From JAWLAT01 sp041395325 (lineage in GTDB: Bacteria > Pseudomonadota > Gammaproteobacteria > Xanthomonadales > SZUA-5), in assembly GCA_041395325.1 (NCBI GenBank), contig JAWLAT010000021.1, forward strand, positions 17,426 through 81,425: DNA of 64,000 nucleotides. The letters are read 5' to 3'. The position numbers and the translations under genes are program-made. A model generated the notes under the pieces. That model saw nothing but the letters and a program-made list of their open reading frames with translations. It did no database searches and was not told where the DNA came from. This document shows positions 60,799 through 64,000 of this stretch, one piece after another; position 1 is the stretch's first letter, and every line of letters starts with the position of its first letter.

Positions 60799-63486
60799 TC
60801 ACTCCAGCGGCAGGCGATCCATCCGTTCCGGCCACCAACGCGCCCACAGTGCCTCGGCCTCTGCTCTGGGCATGTGCGTGGCCAGCGCATCGATCCCACG
60901 AGTCTGCAGCGACTGCGCGAGGTGCGGATCACCCCGAGTCTGCGCAGCGACCGCAGCGGCCAGGGCAGCGCTGGCACGGAAATAGGGCACCACGTCGCTG
61001 CGCGTCAGCACAGACTCGGCAGTATCGATGAGCGCCTGCGCCTGTTGCGCTTGTCGATCCTCAAGGTATCGCCCCAGGTCAGCGAAGCTCTGCGCCGCGA
61101 CCCGCTCACCGCTGAGCCGATCGGAGGCGGGCGTTGGCAAGGTCGCCAGCAATCGTTGACCGTACTCAGTCAGCGCGGACCAGTCAGCTTCGCGCATGGC
61201 CAGCCGCGACTGCACCGCCCAGGCCATGCGCAGATCGACCATGCGACTGGCGGCTTCCAGGCGCGGCAATGCGGCCGACAGCAACGCTCGCGCCGCGGCC
61301 ACATTGCCTGACGCGAACTGCAGATGCGCCTGACTGGCGGCCAGTCCAGCCAGTTCGATCGAGTCCTCGCCAAGTGCCTGGCGATAGCCCTCGGCGGCGC
61401 GATCACAAGCGGCCAGTCCCTCGACGTATTGCGCACGCTGGACCGCCAGGACGCACAGCGACTGCTCGACAAAGGCAATGCGCGCTACCGGCGGGTCGGG
61501 CCGTCGCTGCAGCAGTTGCAGGGACTTGCGTTGCGCGACTTCGGCCTCGTCCAGACGCCCCAGCCGGTTGTAGGTGCCGGCGAGATTGTTGTAGTCGACC
61601 GCCAGCCGGGGATCCTCGGCGCTGCCATAGATCTCGACGCGATCGGCGAAATTGCGCTCGGCCAGGGCCAAGGCCTGTTGCTCGTTCCCTTGCAGACTGT
61701 GGACGCGGATCAGCGTGGTGCGCGCCTGAATCTGCAGCTGCCGCAGTTCCGGCTCAACCGTCGGCAAACCGTCGATCAAGGCGATGCCTGCTTCGCAGAG
61801 CGCCTGCGCCTGCTGTGTTTCGCCCAAGGCAAACAGCGTCAGGCCCAGGCTGATTCGGGCACTGGCCGCCTGGCCGGACGGCCCATAGGCCCGATCGGCC
61901 TCCCGCACGGCTTGCTCCAGCACCGGGCGTGCGCCGGCAGCATCGCCCAGACCTTGCAGTGCCACCCCCAGGGATCGTCGCAAGGTGGCGCGAGCGGCCG
62001 CCGCGTCTGCCAGTTCCGCATCCAGCCTGGGCAGCGCGGCTTCCACCCAATCCTGCACGGTCAAGGCGGCGCCCTGTGCCTGATGCATCGCGTTGGCATC
62101 GTGCAGCATCTGCGCGAAGAAGCGGTTGATGGCCTCGGCATCGCTCTGCGCCTCCGTGGCCAGCGCGCGCTGCCGCTCGGCCCGTGCGGCTTCCTCCGCT
62201 GCCAGCTCGGCCTGAACCCTCGCCTCGCGGGCCTGCCACAGCGCCGTTCCGAATCCGGCCAGCAGCGCCAGCAGCACCGCCGCGGCGCTGCCGACCAGAT
62301 AGCGGTGGCGCCCGATGAACTTGCGCGCTCGATAGGCGGCGGTGTCGGCGCGGGCCCGCACCGGACTGCCCTCCAGCCAGCGCCGCAGATCGTCGGCCAG
62401 CGCCGCCGCCGAGGCATAGCGACGCTCCGGCTCGCTGCGCAGGGCGTTCAGCACGATCGCATCCAGATCGGCATCGATCGCCCAGCCGCGCCGCCCACTG
62501 CGGAACTCACCGGTCGCCGTGCGTTGGCGCAGTCGCAGACTGGGTCGCTCACTGATTTCGCCACGCACCTGCGCCACCAGTGCGGCCAGGCTCAGGCCGG
62601 CTCGCGCATGCGGCAAGCTGTCGGTCAGCAACTCGTACAGCATCGCGCCCAGCGCGTAGACATCGGTCGCGGTGCTGATGCGGCCGCCCTGGATCTGCTC
62701 CGGTGCGGCGTACATCGGCGTCAGGGCCTGCTCAGCCGTCAGTGTTTCGGCCTGCGTGCCCTCGCCCACCAGCAATTTGGCGATGCCGAAATCGAGCAGA
62801 TGCGGCACGCCCTCTCCGTCGACCAGCACATTGGAGGGCTTGAGGTCGCGGTGCACGATCAACTGGTTTTGCGCATGGGCCACCGCATCGGTGACCTGCA
62901 ACAACAGAGCGACGCGCTCACGAACACCCAGCGCATGCACCTGCACATAGCGATTCAGCGGCAGGCCTTCGACATAGCTCATCGCGTACCAGGGCAAGCC
63001 ACGCGCGTCGACACCACCATCGATGAAGCGCGCGATGTGCGGGTGTGAAAGCTCGGCCAGGATGCGTCGCTCGGCCTGAAAGCGGCGCAGCGCAGTCGCG
63101 CTGTTCATCCCTCGCCGGATCCGCTTGAGCGCCACCTGCTGGTGAAAGCCGTCCTGCGTTCGCGTGGCCAGCCAGACCTCTCCCATGCCGCCCTGTCCCA
63201 GGCAGCGCTGCAGGACGAAGGGCCCCACCTCGTCGCCGATGCTCAGCGCGCCGCCATCGGCCTCCTCGCTGTTCTGGATGTGCAAGGCGGCGACCAGCCC
63301 CGGCACGGCTTCCAACGCGCCGTCGGTGCCGTCCGCCGCCAACATCGCCGTGAGCGCTGCGGCCAGCTCGGGATCCTCCTGCCGCAGCGCCGCCAGTCGG
63401 GCTTCCCGCTCAGGCGCTGACAGCTCGACCAGACTGTCGAAGCACGCCAGCAGCAGCGCATCCCGCTCAGCTTTCGAATGGGCCAT
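60799..63486 (-). CDS. Membrane Ser/Thr protein kinase with TPR-like sensor region
   Basis: The protein has 895 residues. A short N-terminal linker precedes a Pkn-type kinase domain (about 86-350): LGQGGMGEVW glycine loop (97-102), Lys121 in VALKRI, HRDLKPSN (Asp214) and DFG (232-234). All catalytic residues are intact. A membrane helix at about 403-425 (YLVGSAAAVLLALLAGFGTA) anchors the protein, with a long TPR-like periplasmic or cytoplasmic region after it. The ECF sigma factor gene overlaps its 5' end by 20 bp. This pair is common in Xanthomonadales, and the kinase probably acts on the sigma factor or its pathway. Confidence 0.9.
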   Translation of the reverse strand: MAHSKAERDALLLACFDSLVELSAPEREARLAALRQEDPELAAALTAMLAADGTDGALEAVPGLVAALHIQNSEEADGGALSIGDEVGPFVLQRCLGQGGMGEVWLATRTQDGFHQQVALKRIRRGMNSATALRRFQAERRILAELSHPHIARFIDGGVDARGLPWYAMSYVEGLPLNRYVQVHALGVRERVALLLQVTDAVAHAQNQLIVHRDLKPSNVLVDGEGVPHLLDFGIAKLLVGEGTQAETLTAEQALTPMYAAPEQIQGGRISTATDVYALGAMLYELLTDSLPHARAGLSLAALVAQVRGEISERPSLRLRQRTATGEFRSGRRGWAIDADLDAIVLNALRSEPERRYASAAALADDLRRWLEGSPVRARADTAAYRARKFIGRHRYLVGSAAAVLLALLAGFGTALWQAREARVQAELAAEEAARAERQRALATEAQSDAEAINRFFAQMLHDANAMHQAQGAALTVQDWVEAALPRLDAELADAAAARATLRRSLGVALQGLGDAAGARPVLEQAVREADRAYGPSGQAASARISLGLTLFALGETQQAQALCEAGIALIDGLPTVEPELRQLQIQARTTLIRVHSLQGNEQQALALAERNFADRVEIYGSAEDPRLAVDYNNLAGTYNRLGRLDEAEVAQRKSLQLLQRRPDPPVARIAFVEQSLCVLAVQRAQYVEGLAACDRAAEGYRQALGEDSIELAGLAASQAHLQFASGNVAAARALLSAALPRLEAASRMVDLRMAWAVQSRLAMREADWSALTEYGQRLLATLPTPASDRLSGERVAAQSFADLGRYLEDRQAQQAQALIDTAESVLTRSDVVPYFRASAALAAAVAAQTRGDPHLAQSLQTRGIDALATHMPRAEAEALWARWWPERMDRLPLE

Positions 63487-64000
63487 CGGCGAGTTGCAAC
63501 CGGGCGTTCAGGAAGGCACGCACCTTGCGCCAGTCGCGCTTGAGCGTGGACAGGGACAGCCCGGTCATCTCACTGATCTCCTCCAGTTCCAGTCCGGAGA
63601 AGACCCGCTGCTCGACCAACCGGACCAGGCGCGGATCGACGGCCTCCAGATCGCTCAGCGCCTGATCCAGATCGAGCAGGCCCTCGATGCTCCAGCTTGC
63701 CGCGCGCTCGCCCGCATGGCGATCGGTGTCCAGCACCGCAGCGCCGACCCCGCCACCGCGCTTCTCCGCCAGCTGCAAGCGGGCTCGATCGATGCTGATC
63801 TGGCGCATCGCACGCGCCGCGACAGCAAAGAAATGATGGCGATCGGCCAGCTTGAGTGCATCGGGCCTGGCCATGCGCAGATAGCTCTCGTGCACCAGCG
63901 AGGTCCGCCCCGGGGCATCGGCATGGTTGGCCGCCGCAGCCTGACGTGCGGCGATCCGTCGCAGATCATCGTAGACGGCCGCAAACAGGGCATCGGCGGC
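63467..64000 (-). CDS. ECF-type RNA polymerase sigma factor, 5' end outside window
   Basis: The frame is open to base 64000, so the start lies beyond the window. The visible part reads DDLRRIAARQAAAANHADAP, SLVHESYLRM, HHFFAVAARAMRQISIDRAR (region 2) and LELEEISEMTGLSLSTLKRDW (region 4 helix-turn-helix). This is the ECF group that pairs with Ser/Thr kinases. The stop overlaps the kinase gene by 20 bp, so the two are co-expressed. The sigma factor probably directs an envelope or signal-dependent regulon. Confidence 0.9.
   Translation of the reverse strand, partial: AADALFAAVYDDLRRIAARQAAAANHADAPGRTSLVHESYLRMARPDALKLADRHHFFAVAARAMRQISIDRARLQLAEKRGGGVGAAVLDTDRHAGERAASWSIEGLLDLDQALSDLEAVDPRLVRLVEQRVFSGLELEEISEMTGLSLSTLKRDWRKVRAFLNARLQLADGPFES

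Overview
This is a GC-rich, gene-dense chromosomal window. Its features point to a gammaproteobacterium of the Xanthomonadales/Lysobacterales, perhaps near Rhodanobacteraceae. The pointers are an ECF sigma factor paired with a Ser/Thr kinase-TPR protein, the four-gene ligase-associated DNA damage response cluster, many secreted repeat proteins sharing a D-G-F-E-like tail, and short REP-type palindromes. The taxonomic placement is inference. No rRNA, tRNA, CRISPR array, prophage or complete insertion sequence was seen.

Layout. Positions 1-9800 hold secreted proteins: a Calx-beta/Ig/DUF11 protein that enters from the left edge, a decapeptide-repeat protein, a small DGFE protein, a DUF4874/DUF4832 protein and a small cysteine-rich secreted protein. 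Positions 9.9-13.8 kb hold two leaderless carboxypeptidase-regulatory-like domain proteins, a secreted DJ-1/PfpI protein, a retropepsin-PDZ protein and a small lipoprotein interrupted by a TAG. Positions 13.9-19.6 kb hold a Reg_prop/Y_Y_Y sensor kinase, its NarL-type response regulator and a beta-propeller DGFE protein. Positions 19.7-23.1 kb hold a GFA-family enzyme, a GST, a frameshifted secreted protein, an orphan ABC ATPase and a DUF4256 remnant.

Positions 23.1-35.5 kb look like a nutrient-acquisition block. A minus-strand run of DctA symporter, TonB-dependent receptor and secreted alpha/beta hydrolase (broken by a one-base deletion) lies opposite a membrane hybrid histidine kinase. A LuxR-type response regulator lies 1.2 kb further on, and a HigBA-like module (toxin gene carrying an in-frame TAG) sits between them. 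Positions 35.6-48.8 kb hold more exported propeller proteins (PF09826-like, FG-GAP, PQQ-like), a TlpA-like thioredoxin, small membrane proteins, a LysR regulator and a MarR-GNAT operon with a clear operator palindrome. Positions 49.1-53.6 kb hold small conserved genes (DUF6429, DUF3024 and unknowns) and a CadC-like winged-helix/TPR regulator.

Positions 53.8-60.7 kb carry the ligase-associated repair cluster in the order exonuclease, ATP-dependent ligase, DExH helicase, PdeM phosphoesterase. It has been invaded twice by repeats: two in-frame 105-bp REP-bearing units at the helicase N-terminus, and an almost 1-kb array of inverted palindromes between helicase and pdeM. The window ends in a Ser/Thr kinase-TPR gene and its ECF sigma factor, which runs off the right edge.

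Two themes stand out. First, at least seven exported proteins of unrelated folds carry the same short tail, [ILF][FLMY]x[DN][GD]FE, usually at the extreme C-terminus; this looks like an uncharacterised sorting or processing signal. Second, several genes show single-event damage (two in-frame TAGs, two one-base frameshifts, one remnant). This is either real gene decay or consensus error in the sequence.
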